Shown piece after piece: positions 8,850-17,023 of a stretch of 64,000 bases of DNA; the first letter of the stretch is position 1, and each line of letters opens with the position of its first letter. The stretch comes from Bradyrhizobium sp. CCBAU 53351 (lineage in GTDB: Bacteria > Pseudomonadota > Alphaproteobacteria > Rhizobiales > Xanthobacteraceae). The stretch lies in the NCBI RefSeq assembly GCF_015291745.1, contig NZ_CP030059.1:5111501-5175500 (forward strand), read 5' to 3'. Under the pieces are notes generated by a model that was not told the origin of the DNA, did not search any database, and saw only the letters and a list, made by a program, of their open reading frames with translations. Made by a program: the position numbers and the translations under genes.

Positions 8850-9290
8850 ATGGCCCTCAAGGTCGAGCTCAGACCGCACGAACGCATCATCGTCGGTAAC
8901 TGCGTGATTACCAACACGGACCAGCGCGCCCGCCTCCTGATCGACGGCGACAACGTGCCGATCCTGCGCGAGCGCGACATCCTCACGCCGGAGACCGCCG
9001 ATACGCCTGCCAAGCTCGTCTATCTGGCGGTGCAGCTCATGTACATCTCGCCGGATCCGCAGACCCAGCACGGCACCTATTTCAACCTGGTGCGCGACAT
9101 CGTCACCGCGGTGCCGAGTGCCTGGCCGATCATTGAGGCCATCAACAACAACATCCTGAATGGCGACCTCTACCGGGCGCTGAAGGATGCCCGCAAGCTG
9201 ATCGCCTACGAGGAGAAGCTGCGGAGCCAGTTCGAGGCCACCCATCCCACGGCTGAAGTGGCCAAGGACGACGTGAGTTCCGCCGCCTGA
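8850..9290 (+). CDS. flbT: Flagellin post-transcriptional regulator FlbT
   Basis: 146 residues, MALKVELRPHERIIVGNCVI at the start, with the ENxx-type conserved segments of FlbT such as RARLLIDGDNVPILRERDIL and the C-terminal EEKLRSQFEATHPT. In Caulobacter FlbT binds the 5' leader of flagellin mRNA and limits its translation until hook assembly; in Brucella it acts positively. Here it lies divergently beside four flagellin genes, which fits a control role on them. The ATG at 8850 has a GGAG eight bases upstream. The usual partner gene flaF is not adjacent. Identity is confident; direction of regulation is not known. Confidence 0.93.
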   Translation: MALKVELRPHERIIVGNCVITNTDQRARLLIDGDNVPILRERDILTPETADTPAKLVYLAVQLMYISPDPQTQHGTYFNLVRDIVTAVPSAWPIIEAINNNILNGDLYRALKDARKLIAYEEKLRSQFEATHPTAEVAKDDVSSAA

Positions 9291-9308
9291 TCAACGACAC
9301 AGTCCCGC

Positions 9309-9352
9309 AAACGACAACGGCCCCGGATCATCTCCGGGGCCGCTGTCGTTTC
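9309..9352 (+). terminator. Bidirectional terminator between flbT and the decarboxylase gene
   Basis: Long hairpin (AACGACAACGGCCCCGGA against TCTCCGGGGCCGCTGTCGTT) between the convergent stop codons at 9290 and 9366, with TTT on the plus side. It probably serves both genes. Confidence 0.75.
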
Positions 9353-9365
9353 AACAATGCGTGCG

Positions 9366-10865
9366 CTATTGCGCCGCGAGCGGCGGTGCCTCGACCTCGA
9401 TCAGATCCTCGCCGCAGCGCCGTCCGCCGAACTCCAGCACCGCCGCGACGAGCGCATCGATGTCCGCCGCCTCAGTGCGGTGGTTGACGATCGCGGCGCG
9501 GATCGCGAACTTGCCGTCCAGCGTCGTGCTCGACGGTGCCGCGATTCCGGACTCCTGGATGTCGGCAACGATCTCGCGGTTGACCGCGTCAATGGCACGG
9601 TAGCGGAAACAGACGATGTTGAGGTTGACCGGCGCCAGCAATTCCAATCGCGGTTCGGCCAGCACGCGTGCTTCGAGATACTTCGCCAGCGCGCAGCTTC
9701 GCGCGATCGTCGCACCGAGCCGGTCGGTGCCGAACGTCTTCAGGGTGAACCAGGTCTTCAGCGCACGAAAGCCGCGCGACAAATCGGGTCCGAGATCGCA
9801 GGGCCAGACCGCCCCCGCCGCAAGCCCCCTCGCCTCGCGGCGCAGATAGGCCGCGGGCTGCGCAAAGGCCTGCCGATGCTGCTCGCCATCGCGCACCAGC
9901 AGGAAGCCGGCATCGTAAGGCACCTGACCCCATTTGTGGAAGTCGAGTGCAATGGAATCGGCGAGCTCGATACCGCCGAGCAGCGGCGCGAGCTCGGGCG
10001 ACAGAATCGCGAGCGCGCCGAAAGCACCGTCGACGTGAAACCAGATTCCCTCCTCGCGGCACAGCTGTGCAACGGCCTTGAGATCGTCGATCGCACCAAT
10101 GTCCACCGTGCCGGCAGACGCGACGACCAGGAAGGGCTTGAAGCCGACCTCACGATCGACAGCGATCTGCGCGCGCAGCGCGGCAACGTCGATGCGATGA
10201 TCGGCATCGACGCCGATCTTGCGCAGCGCATCGCTGCCGAGCCCGGCAATGTCCATCGCCCTGGACACACAGCCATGCGCGGCCTGCGACGTATAGGCTG
10301 CGAGCAGCGCGCCGTCATTGCCGATGCCGTACTGCCGCGCCAGCGTGCCCAGCGCCGCCGTGCGCGCCACCAGCACCGCCATCAGATTGGCCATCGACGT
10401 GCCCGTGACGAAGATGCCGCTCGCGCTGTCCGGAAAAGCGAACAGGCGGCGCATCCAGTCGACGATCTGGCGCTCGACCTCGATCGGCATATGGTCCCGT
10501 CCGCCGAGATTCGCGTTGAGGCCGGCCGTGAGCATTTCCGCGAGCATGCCAACCGCGGTGCCGCCGCCATGCACCCAGCCCATGAAGCCGGGATGGACGT
10601 TGCCGGTCGCATAGGGCGCGATGTGCTCGGCGAATTCGCGGTAGACCTCGGCGAGATCGCTCACCTCGCGCGGCACGTCGGCCTTGAATGAAGCGCGGAC
10701 CTCATCGGGGATCGGCTGCCAGACGGGACGCGTCCGGACATTGGCGATGCCGTCGATCGTCTCGTCGAGCATGCGATGAGCGAGCGCGCGAAATGCGCTC
10801 CAGTCCTGCGGGTCGAGCGAGGTGTGCGCAGTCGTGCTTTGCGTGTTGCGGATGATCTCGTTCAT
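9366..10865 (-). CDS. PLP-dependent group II amino acid decarboxylase
   Basis: 499 residues from the ATG at 10865, which has GGAG eight bases upstream; a longer in-frame extension is possible but runs into the upstream gene. The fold-type I decarboxylase features are visible: GNVHPGFMGWVHGGGT, the glycine/serine stretch GIFVTGTSMANLMAVL, WFHVDGAFGA, and the Schiff-base lysine in DFHKWGQVPYDAG. Relatives include aromatic-L-amino-acid, glutamate and tyrosine decarboxylases; the substrate cannot be read from motifs. The start overlaps the stop of the ATP-grasp gene by four bases (ATGA), so the two are translationally coupled. It is the last gene of the run that begins with flgE. An amine made here could be the acceptor for the ATP-grasp ligase, which is inference. 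Confidence 0.85.
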   Translation of the reverse strand: MNEIIRNTQSTTAHTSLDPQDWSAFRALAHRMLDETIDGIANVRTRPVWQPIPDEVRASFKADVPREVSDLAEVYREFAEHIAPYATGNVHPGFMGWVHGGGTAVGMLAEMLTAGLNANLGGRDHMPIEVERQIVDWMRRLFAFPDSASGIFVTGTSMANLMAVLVARTAALGTLARQYGIGNDGALLAAYTSQAAHGCVSRAMDIAGLGSDALRKIGVDADHRIDVAALRAQIAVDREVGFKPFLVVASAGTVDIGAIDDLKAVAQLCREEGIWFHVDGAFGALAILSPELAPLLGGIELADSIALDFHKWGQVPYDAGFLLVRDGEQHRQAFAQPAAYLRREARGLAAGAVWPCDLGPDLSRGFRALKTWFTLKTFGTDRLGATIARSCALAKYLEARVLAEPRLELLAPVNLNIVCFRYRAIDAVNREIVADIQESGIAAPSSTTLDGKFAIRAAIVNHRTEAADIDALVAAVLEFGGRRCGEDLIEVEAPPLAAQ

Positions 10866-12112
10866 GTTGCGCTCTCCACGGCTGCAGCATACCGCGACAG
10901 CATCGCCGCGAACGCCGCGAAGATCTTGCGCATCTGCGGCGGCTTGTAGGGAAACACGTCTGGCGAATCCATGTTGTGCACGACGGCGGTGTTGTCGGCT
11001 TCGAAGACCAGGAGTTCGCCAGCCTGGTTCTCCGCGCAATCGACGATGAAATAATCGAGGCCGACGCGCCTGCTCATCTCGTCGAGCGCGCTGCTGTGAC
11101 GCGCCGCGAAGGCGTGGTCGAAATCGCGCATGAAGAGCGCCTCTTCTGCTCGCTTCTCCTCGCTGAATGCCATGTAGGCGTTGAGATACCAGATATCCCA
11201 GCGGTCGGCGATCGCCATGTGGCAGGCGTAAGGCTTGCCGTCGACCATCGCGAGACGATATTTGCGATAGAGCCCGTCGCCGCTCACATAGTCGACGAAG
11301 CGCGCGACGAAGAAGTCCTGCTCGTCGCGCTCGGCGAGATAGGCTGCGAGCGCCGCCGCATTGTCGAGCTCTGCGAGCCCGACGCCGGCATGCGAGCCGC
11401 GCGGCCGCGCGATCATCGGAAAGCGCAGTTCACCCGCGATGTCTCGGCAAGCGATCCGCCCTTGCGAAAGATCCGACAATTGCGCGCGCGTCGCGTGGAT
11501 GGTCGCGGGAATGTCGAGACCCGGTACGCCGGCCAGCAGCCGATGCAGCTTGTCGCGATCGAGATTGCCGATGCGATCGGGACGATTGAGCAGCGGCCGC
11601 GGCCAATGCGGTGCGGCCTTCTCGATCAGGTCGAGCGCATCGCGGCATTCCTCGGAATCGGAGGCGACCACGATGGCAACGTCGTGCTCGGGCAAACTCT
11701 CCGGCAGGCCGACGCCCTTGATCACGTAGAGCGTCAACAGCTCGATGTCGGAGCCTTCAAGCAGAAAATCGATCGGGGTGTTGCCGCCCATGTCGATGTC
11801 GGCGGCAAGCGCCAGCACGCGCAAGCCCGGCTTCGCAGCAGTGCTCGGCGTGCGGAACAATTGATGGAAGGCCAGCACCTCCGACTGGATCGCAAGGCCT
11901 CGATCCTTGTCGCCGAGAAGCTGGGTGATCAGCGACAGGTCCAGTCCTTCGCCCGCCAGCGCCGTTCCTGCCGCGATCCGCGCCACCAGATGGTCGCGCA
12001 GCGGATGCAGGTCGACACCTTCGAAGGCACGGCGCGTCAACTGCGCAAAGCCGATGCGATCGGCAAAGTTCGCCGCGGTCATGCGAAGCGGCGCGGAAAC
12101 CGGATGCTGCAT
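10862..12112 (-). CDS. ATP-grasp family ligase (RimK-like), substrate unknown
   Basis: 416 residues. The central and C-terminal parts look like an ATP-grasp domain: the lysine/arginine-containing LRFPMIARPRGSHAGVGLAEL (nucleotide and glycine-rich loop), FFVARFVDYVSGDGLYRKYRLAMVDG, and the metal-binding end IVDCAENQAGELLVFEADN followed by TAVVHNMD. The N-terminal 190 residues are not recognised beyond a Rossmann-like pre-ATP-grasp part (LRVLALAADIDMGGNTPIDF). ATP-grasp enzymes join a carboxylate to an amine or thiol through an acyl phosphate. It starts one base after the stop of the PLP gene and overlaps the decarboxylase by four bases, so it belongs to a tight operon. I do not recognise a characterised orthologue. 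Confidence 0.72.
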   Translation of the reverse strand: MQHPVSAPLRMTAANFADRIGFAQLTRRAFEGVDLHPLRDHLVARIAAGTALAGEGLDLSLITQLLGDKDRGLAIQSEVLAFHQLFRTPSTAAKPGLRVLALAADIDMGGNTPIDFLLEGSDIELLTLYVIKGVGLPESLPEHDVAIVVASDSEECRDALDLIEKAAPHWPRPLLNRPDRIGNLDRDKLHRLLAGVPGLDIPATIHATRAQLSDLSQGRIACRDIAGELRFPMIARPRGSHAGVGLAELDNAAALAAYLAERDEQDFFVARFVDYVSGDGLYRKYRLAMVDGKPYACHMAIADRWDIWYLNAYMAFSEEKRAEEALFMRDFDHAFAARHSSALDEMSRRVGLDYFIVDCAENQAGELLVFEADNTAVVHNMDSPDVFPYKPPQMRKIFAAFAAMLSRYAAAVESAT

Positions 12113-12113
12113 C

Positions 12114-13742
12114 TCACACCTCGAACGCGGAGTTTACCGGCGTGGCCGCGACTGCGCCACGGTCAAGCAGCAGCTCGATCTTTACCAGCACATGGGCGAT
12201 GCGATCGAGAATATGCTTCACATTGCGTTGCGCCTCGGCCGTATCAGGCGACCAGGCTTCGGTCACCAGACTGGCGCCGACGCAAAGGCGCAGCACCGCC
12301 TGTGGTGCCGCGTCAGGCCGCTCCAGACGGACCGGCTGGCCGATCAGGCAGCGCTGCGCGGCGACCTGCCGGTCTGCCGCACTGCCGCCGATCTTCTCGT
12401 TCATGTCACGCGCCAGCGCCTGATGAATGGCATTGGTCTCGGCGATCGAGACCGGCTTGCCACCGCGCAGCAGCATGAACGGAAAAATCGTAGTTTGTGC
12501 AAATTCCTCGTCATCCACGCCGGCCGTGCCGGTCACGGTTGGCACGGGTTGAAGCGACGGCGACAACGCGATCATGCTGTCGATGCCGACGGCGAGCTCG
12601 GCGAGCACCCTGGCGCGGAATGCGCCGGGTACGGCGTAATACCCGCCGATCTCGGCGAGCGCCGCCTCCCAGCGCAGCCATTGACCGAAATTGGGACGGC
12701 GGTCGAAGCGCGAACGCAGCGCCGTCCAGGCCATCGGCCAATCGCAACGGCCGGCATAATCGAAGATGCCGGGCGCGATCCGCTCGATCCGGTCGATCGA
12801 GCGCGACAGGCCCTTCGGCACCAGCAGCGCACCGCTGAAGGCGGGCCCGCCGAAGAATTTCGAGCCCGTCATGAGCACCATATGGCCGCGGTCGAGATAG
12901 GCGCGCAGCCGGCGGCGGCCGAGCCGCGCCTGACAGGCGTCGACGACGATCTGGACCTTGCGCGGCCAACGCCGCGCGATCTCATCGAGGCAGGCCGCGC
13001 TCGGTGCGCACCAGCCGAGCTTCGATGCATCCATGATCTGGAGCAGCACGGGCGCGTCTTGCGCGATCACGGTCTCCACCGCCTGCAGCACCGCGGCATC
13101 GGCCTCCCCGCGCATCGCAATCCCGGGCCCCGCCTGAACCAGCGGCAGCGCAAGACTGGCGCCGGCGAGCCCCGCAATCGCGCCGTCCTTGCGAACGGCA
13201 AGGCCGCTCGCCGTCATGGAGCTGAAATGATGCCCGCGAGCGGTATGGCTCGTCCCGCTTCCGGTCTGGTCGGCGCCGACCACGATCGTCACCGGCGGCG
13301 CCCCGAGCACCGCGCGCGCCAGGAACAAAGCGTGGAGCTGGGAGTCCGTGCCGGAGGGCGAGAACACGATGTCGACGCGCGGCGGCAGCTGGAGGTGGCC
13401 GCGCAGCTCGCTGCGCATGTCCTCGCAACGTGCGTCGAAGGCGACCTCGACTTCGTCGAACAGGCATTTGTGCACCAGCTCTTCGCGCGCCAACGCGGCG
13501 CGGTCATAGCCAGCTTGCGAGATCGTCGACGCGGTCGAGGACGCGAAATTCCAGAGCTCCGGCTCCGGCGAGGCCGCGCAGCCATATAGGTTGACGCGAT
13601 CCGTGGCGTCGAGCGCCAGCCGCGGATCTCCGCCGGAGACGAGCAGCGTGTCGAGCGGCGTGAAGAGATCGCGCAGGCGATAACGCGAACCGCTGTCGGA
13701 TGCGCGTTCGAATTCTGACAGACGGGATGCGCCGGTGCTCAT
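12114..13742 (-). CDS. PLP-dependent transferase-like enzyme (fold type I), function unknown
   Basis: 542 residues from the ATG at 13742. An alternative ATG at 13763 with GGAGG upstream would add seven residues and overlap the previous gene. Fold-type I features: FSPSGTDSQLHALFLAR (cofactor phosphate loop), VVDACQARLG (the aspartate that contacts the pyridine nitrogen), and MTGSKFFGGPAFSG with the likely Schiff-base lysine. It resembles cysteine-desulfurase/class V aminotransferase-type enzymes only distantly. The C-terminal 200 residues are an unrecognised extension. It sits 10 bases after the glycosyltransferase-like gene and one base before the ATP-grasp gene. Function is unknown; a role in making an amino donor or modified sugar/amino acid is inference. 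Confidence 0.65.
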   Translation of the reverse strand: MSTGASRLSEFERASDSGSRYRLRDLFTPLDTLLVSGGDPRLALDATDRVNLYGCAASPEPELWNFASSTASTISQAGYDRAALAREELVHKCLFDEVEVAFDARCEDMRSELRGHLQLPPRVDIVFSPSGTDSQLHALFLARAVLGAPPVTIVVGADQTGSGTSHTARGHHFSSMTASGLAVRKDGAIAGLAGASLALPLVQAGPGIAMRGEADAAVLQAVETVIAQDAPVLLQIMDASKLGWCAPSAACLDEIARRWPRKVQIVVDACQARLGRRRLRAYLDRGHMVLMTGSKFFGGPAFSGALLVPKGLSRSIDRIERIAPGIFDYAGRCDWPMAWTALRSRFDRRPNFGQWLRWEAALAEIGGYYAVPGAFRARVLAELAVGIDSMIALSPSLQPVPTVTGTAGVDDEEFAQTTIFPFMLLRGGKPVSIAETNAIHQALARDMNEKIGGSAADRQVAAQRCLIGQPVRLERPDAAPQAVLRLCVGASLVTEAWSPDTAEAQRNVKHILDRIAHVLVKIELLLDRGAVAATPVNSAFEV

Positions 13743-13752
13743 CCCGAAAGCT

Positions 13753-14538
13753 TCACGCCGCATCGGCCGCCGCCCCTCCGGGCGCCGGTGCGAATTGCGA
13801 GGCGATGTCGCCGTGGAACACCGACGGTCCGACATGATCGAGCGAGCTCTGGATGTCGGCCCAGATCTCGCCGCCGATATCGGTCCAGCGCTTGCAGAAA
13901 GCGAAGTCCTCGGACAGATAGGTGCCGGTCGCCGGATCGATCATGCATTCGAACAGCGCGAAGCGGTTCCGGCTCGTGACCAGCGTGTCGTGCGAATGCT
14001 CGCGGAAGAACTGCAGGCTGGCATAGTCCGGATGGCGGCACATCGCCTCCAGCGCGTGGCGCCGGATCATCAGAAAGCCGGTGCCGGCGTAGCGCACGCG
14101 GGTAAAACCGTTGACGACGACGATGCGGTCGGGATCCTCGATCTCGAGCACATAATCCAGCGAAGCCGCCGGCACGTCGGCCCGGCCGGACTGGATCGCC
14201 CGCGCGGCCTTGTCCCAGTTGACACGCTTGATCGGATAGCAGCCGGCCACGACGTCCGCGCCGCATTCGATCAGCCGGAACACCTGCTCCGGCTTGAAGC
14301 CGATATCGGCGTCGATGAACAGGAAATGCGTCGCCTTGGGATCGTCCAGGAACATCGCGACGAGATTGGCCCGCGCGCGGGTGATCAGCGCGTCGCCGTC
14401 CCGCAGCAGCACCTTGAGCTCGAGATTGGACATGCCGTGCACGGCGCGCTGCAGCGCGAAGATCGAGCTCGCATAGATGCTCGACACCTGCCCGCCGAAG
14501 CACGGCGTTGCCACCACCAGTTGCATCTTGTCCGACAT
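13753..14538 (-). CDS. Glycosyltransferase-like protein (GT-A fold)
   Basis: 261 residues. Reads as a small cytoplasmic GT-A/Anp1-like transferase: N-terminal MQLVVATPCFGGQVSS, NLVAMFLDDPKATHFLFIDADIGF with the DXD-type DAD motif, then GADVVAGCYPIK and a C-terminal histidine in VFHGDIASQF. No signal peptide or membrane segment. The start ATG has GGAG seven bases upstream. It follows flgL by 71 bases without an obvious terminator, so it probably shares the hook-protein transcript, and it begins the four-gene cassette. A job in glycosylating a flagellar protein is plausible from position but not shown. Confidence 0.68.
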   Translation of the reverse strand: MSDKMQLVVATPCFGGQVSSIYASSIFALQRAVHGMSNLELKVLLRDGDALITRARANLVAMFLDDPKATHFLFIDADIGFKPEQVFRLIECGADVVAGCYPIKRVNWDKAARAIQSGRADVPAASLDYVLEIEDPDRIVVVNGFTRVRYAGTGFLMIRRHALEAMCRHPDYASLQFFREHSHDTLVTSRNRFALFECMIDPATGTYLSEDFAFCKRWTDIGGEIWADIQSSLDHVGPSVFHGDIASQFAPAPGGAAADAA

Positions 14539-14609
14539 CGGCAGCTCCGCCCCGCTCCAATCCTCACCAAGAGGTAAAGAGGCATGGTTAACGGCGCCTT
14601 AACGCGCCC

Positions 14610-17003
14610 TTACAGAAACTTGACGAGCGAGAGCTGCGCGAGATTCGAGGTCACCTGGTAGGATGCCTGCAGCGCATTCTGCAGCGCCAGGATTTGGCTC
14701 GCCACCTGGTCGGGCGAAGCCGATTCCGCCTGGTCGATGATGGTCTGGAGCTGCGCCTTGGCCTGGGTCTGGCGCGTGGAGGCGTCCTTCATCGTGTTCT
14801 GGGCCATCGCGATGTCGGTCTGGATGTCCTCGATGCGCTGCTGGCCGGGCTGCTGCGTCAGAGCCTGCGTCACCCGCTGGCTCAGCGCGGAGACCTGCCC
14901 GCCCGAATACTGCCCGGTCGGCGAGGTCGAGAACGTCCCGAACACCGCGATCGCCTGCAATTGCCGGCGGATCGCATCTTCGTCCGCCTGGGCGCCATAC
15001 TGCACCGTGACGGAATCGTCGACCCGCGCCATCGCTGTCGAGCGCGCCGAGCCGGGCCCGTCGTTGCCCTGGTACCATTTCACGGTGGTGGCGGTCCCGT
15101 TTACCAGCGTGGTCGCCGAGCTTGCCGGGGAGGTCCCGACCCGCAGCGGAGCCTTTGCTGCCGTGACCGGAGAGGACGTGAAGCCAAGCGCTCCGAACGC
15201 CGCGCCGTTCGAACTGCTGATGTTGAGGCTGCCGGGATTGTCGGTGTTGATCGTGATGAAGCCGCCATGGATGGTCGACGGCTTCGAGGTGCCGGTCAAC
15301 TGATCGATCTTGCCGAGCAGAGTTGTGATGTCGTCGGTAATGTTGATCTGGTTCGGGCCTGTGGCGCCCGAGGCGACGAACGTCAGCGTTTGACCGTTCA
15401 CCGTGATCGTATCGGGGTTGACGACAGGCGGTCCCGCCGACCCCGCCTGGAACGCCGTCGAGAGGACTTGCGAGCCACCCGCAATCGCAGTGCCGCTGAG
15501 CACGGTCGAACCGGTGATCGGCGGCGTCGACGCCGCGTTGCCGCGCGTCACGCTACTGAGACCGAGCGCCGTGGCCGCCGGGCCGCCGGTGACCGACACG
15601 TCTGTACCGGTGCCGGTCGCGATCTGGATATTGCCGCCGGCGCTCAAGGTTACGTTTGCGGCGGGGATGCCGGCGGCCGTCGCGATCGCATTCAGGATAT
15701 CAGACATCTTCGCAGTGCTGCCCGAAGCCAGTCCGATCGTGGTGTTGCCACCGGCCGTCGTGACCGTGGTGACGGCCGGGTCGAAGGTGATCGTGTGGGC
15801 GCCGTTCGCGCCGGTGATGGTCAGAGTGGTACCGGTCGGAGCGTTGGCGAGCGCGGTGAGGACGGCTCCGTTGAGATGGGGTGTCGCCGCCGGATCAAGC
15901 GAGGTCGTCGTCGACGCGGCCGCCGCTGCGCTGTCCTGCAACGCGACCGAGCCCGTCCCGGTCGTCGAGGTATAAGAGATCAGATTGCTGGTGCCAGCCG
16001 CGTTCGCGGTGGCTGATCCAACCGTATTGAAGAAATTGTCGCCGGCGGTCACGGCCGACGCCGCCACCAGCGAGGTGCCAGCGAGCTTCTTTATCGCAGT
16101 ATTCAGTGCGTTGTTGAGGTTCAACGCCGTGACGTTCGGGTCGGGAAGAACCGGCGGAACGGCATTGGGATTACCCGGATCGATCGCGAAGCTGCCGAGC
16201 GGCGTCGGCGTCGCGGTGGAGGCGGTCAGGTCGATCTGCTCGGTAGTGCCGTCCGGCAGCGTGAACTGCACGCTCAGCTTGTCGCCATTGCTCGGATTCA
16301 CGCCGTTGAGATCGACGGCGAACGACACCGGCGAGCCGCTCGGGCCGGTGAGCGTCGCAGTTGGCATCGTCAGGGAGGCCGCCTTGAGCTTGAGGCCGAA
16401 CGGCGATCCGGGGACGTCTTCCGACACCTTCACCGAACTCGGCGTCGGCTGCGTCTGCACCAGACGGCCCATGCCGTTGGCGCCGAGGTCAGCGGCCTGG
16501 CGTTCCGCCATCACGGTCTTGAAGCCCGCCTGCGTCGTGGTGCCGTTGATGATGTCGCCGGCATCCGCAACCGGTTGCGTGTTGACCGCGGTTCCGGAGA
16601 ACAGATAGCGGTTGCCCGTCTGGGTGTTGAGGACGCCGACCATCGAGCCGAATTGCGCCGCGGCGGTGTTCTGCGCGATCGTCTGGCCGTTGACGTTGAG
16701 ATCCTGCGCGGTGTTGGCGGCGCCGGTCTGCACCGTGCTGCGGATCTTGGTCAGCGACTGCAACGCGGTGTTGGCGAGGTTGATGCTGACGTTGACGTTG
16801 GTGATCGTGTCGGTATAGGCGGCGATGTTGGAGAGCTGCGCGCGCCCGGCGATCGCAAAGCCCTCGTTGGTGCCCATCCCGGAATAGTTCTGCGACAGCT
16901 TGCCGGTCGAGAGCTGCGTCGACAGGTCGGTGAGCTGCTGATTGATGTTGCGGATCTGCGAGCCGAGAACCGACGAGGAGTAGTTGATACTGCTGATCGA
17001 CAT
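14610..17003 (-). CDS. flgL: Flagellar hook-filament junction protein FlgL (HAP3), enlarged
   Basis: 797 residues against about 300-350 for most FlgL. The conserved ends are flagellin-like: MSISSINYSSSVLGSQIRNI with LSTGKLSQNYSGMG, and a C-terminal ASQILALQNALQASYQVTSN with LSLVKFL. The middle has a long insertion, about residues 343-610, that is homologous to an insert in FlgE of the same operon. It carries two beta-type units, one beginning GTTLTITGANGAHTITF and one beginning DTITVNGQTLTFVASG. Junction proteins join the hook cap region to the filament and are exported by the flagellar apparatus. It is 20 bases after flgK. A shared hook/junction/filament module is the notable point. Confidence 0.9.
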   Translation of the reverse strand: MSISSINYSSSVLGSQIRNINQQLTDLSTQLSTGKLSQNYSGMGTNEGFAIAGRAQLSNIAAYTDTITNVNVSINLANTALQSLTKIRSTVQTGAANTAQDLNVNGQTIAQNTAAAQFGSMVGVLNTQTGNRYLFSGTAVNTQPVADAGDIINGTTTQAGFKTVMAERQAADLGANGMGRLVQTQPTPSSVKVSEDVPGSPFGLKLKAASLTMPTATLTGPSGSPVSFAVDLNGVNPSNGDKLSVQFTLPDGTTEQIDLTASTATPTPLGSFAIDPGNPNAVPPVLPDPNVTALNLNNALNTAIKKLAGTSLVAASAVTAGDNFFNTVGSATANAAGTSNLISYTSTTGTGSVALQDSAAAAASTTTSLDPAATPHLNGAVLTALANAPTGTTLTITGANGAHTITFDPAVTTVTTAGGNTTIGLASGSTAKMSDILNAIATAAGIPAANVTLSAGGNIQIATGTGTDVSVTGGPAATALGLSSVTRGNAASTPPITGSTVLSGTAIAGGSQVLSTAFQAGSAGPPVVNPDTITVNGQTLTFVASGATGPNQINITDDITTLLGKIDQLTGTSKPSTIHGGFITINTDNPGSLNISSSNGAAFGALGFTSSPVTAAKAPLRVGTSPASSATTLVNGTATTVKWYQGNDGPGSARSTAMARVDDSVTVQYGAQADEDAIRRQLQAIAVFGTFSTSPTGQYSGGQVSALSQRVTQALTQQPGQQRIEDIQTDIAMAQNTMKDASTRQTQAKAQLQTIIDQAESASPDQVASQILALQNALQASYQVTSNLAQLSLVKFL

Positions 17004-17023
17004 GTTTCAGCGCTCCGTTACTT

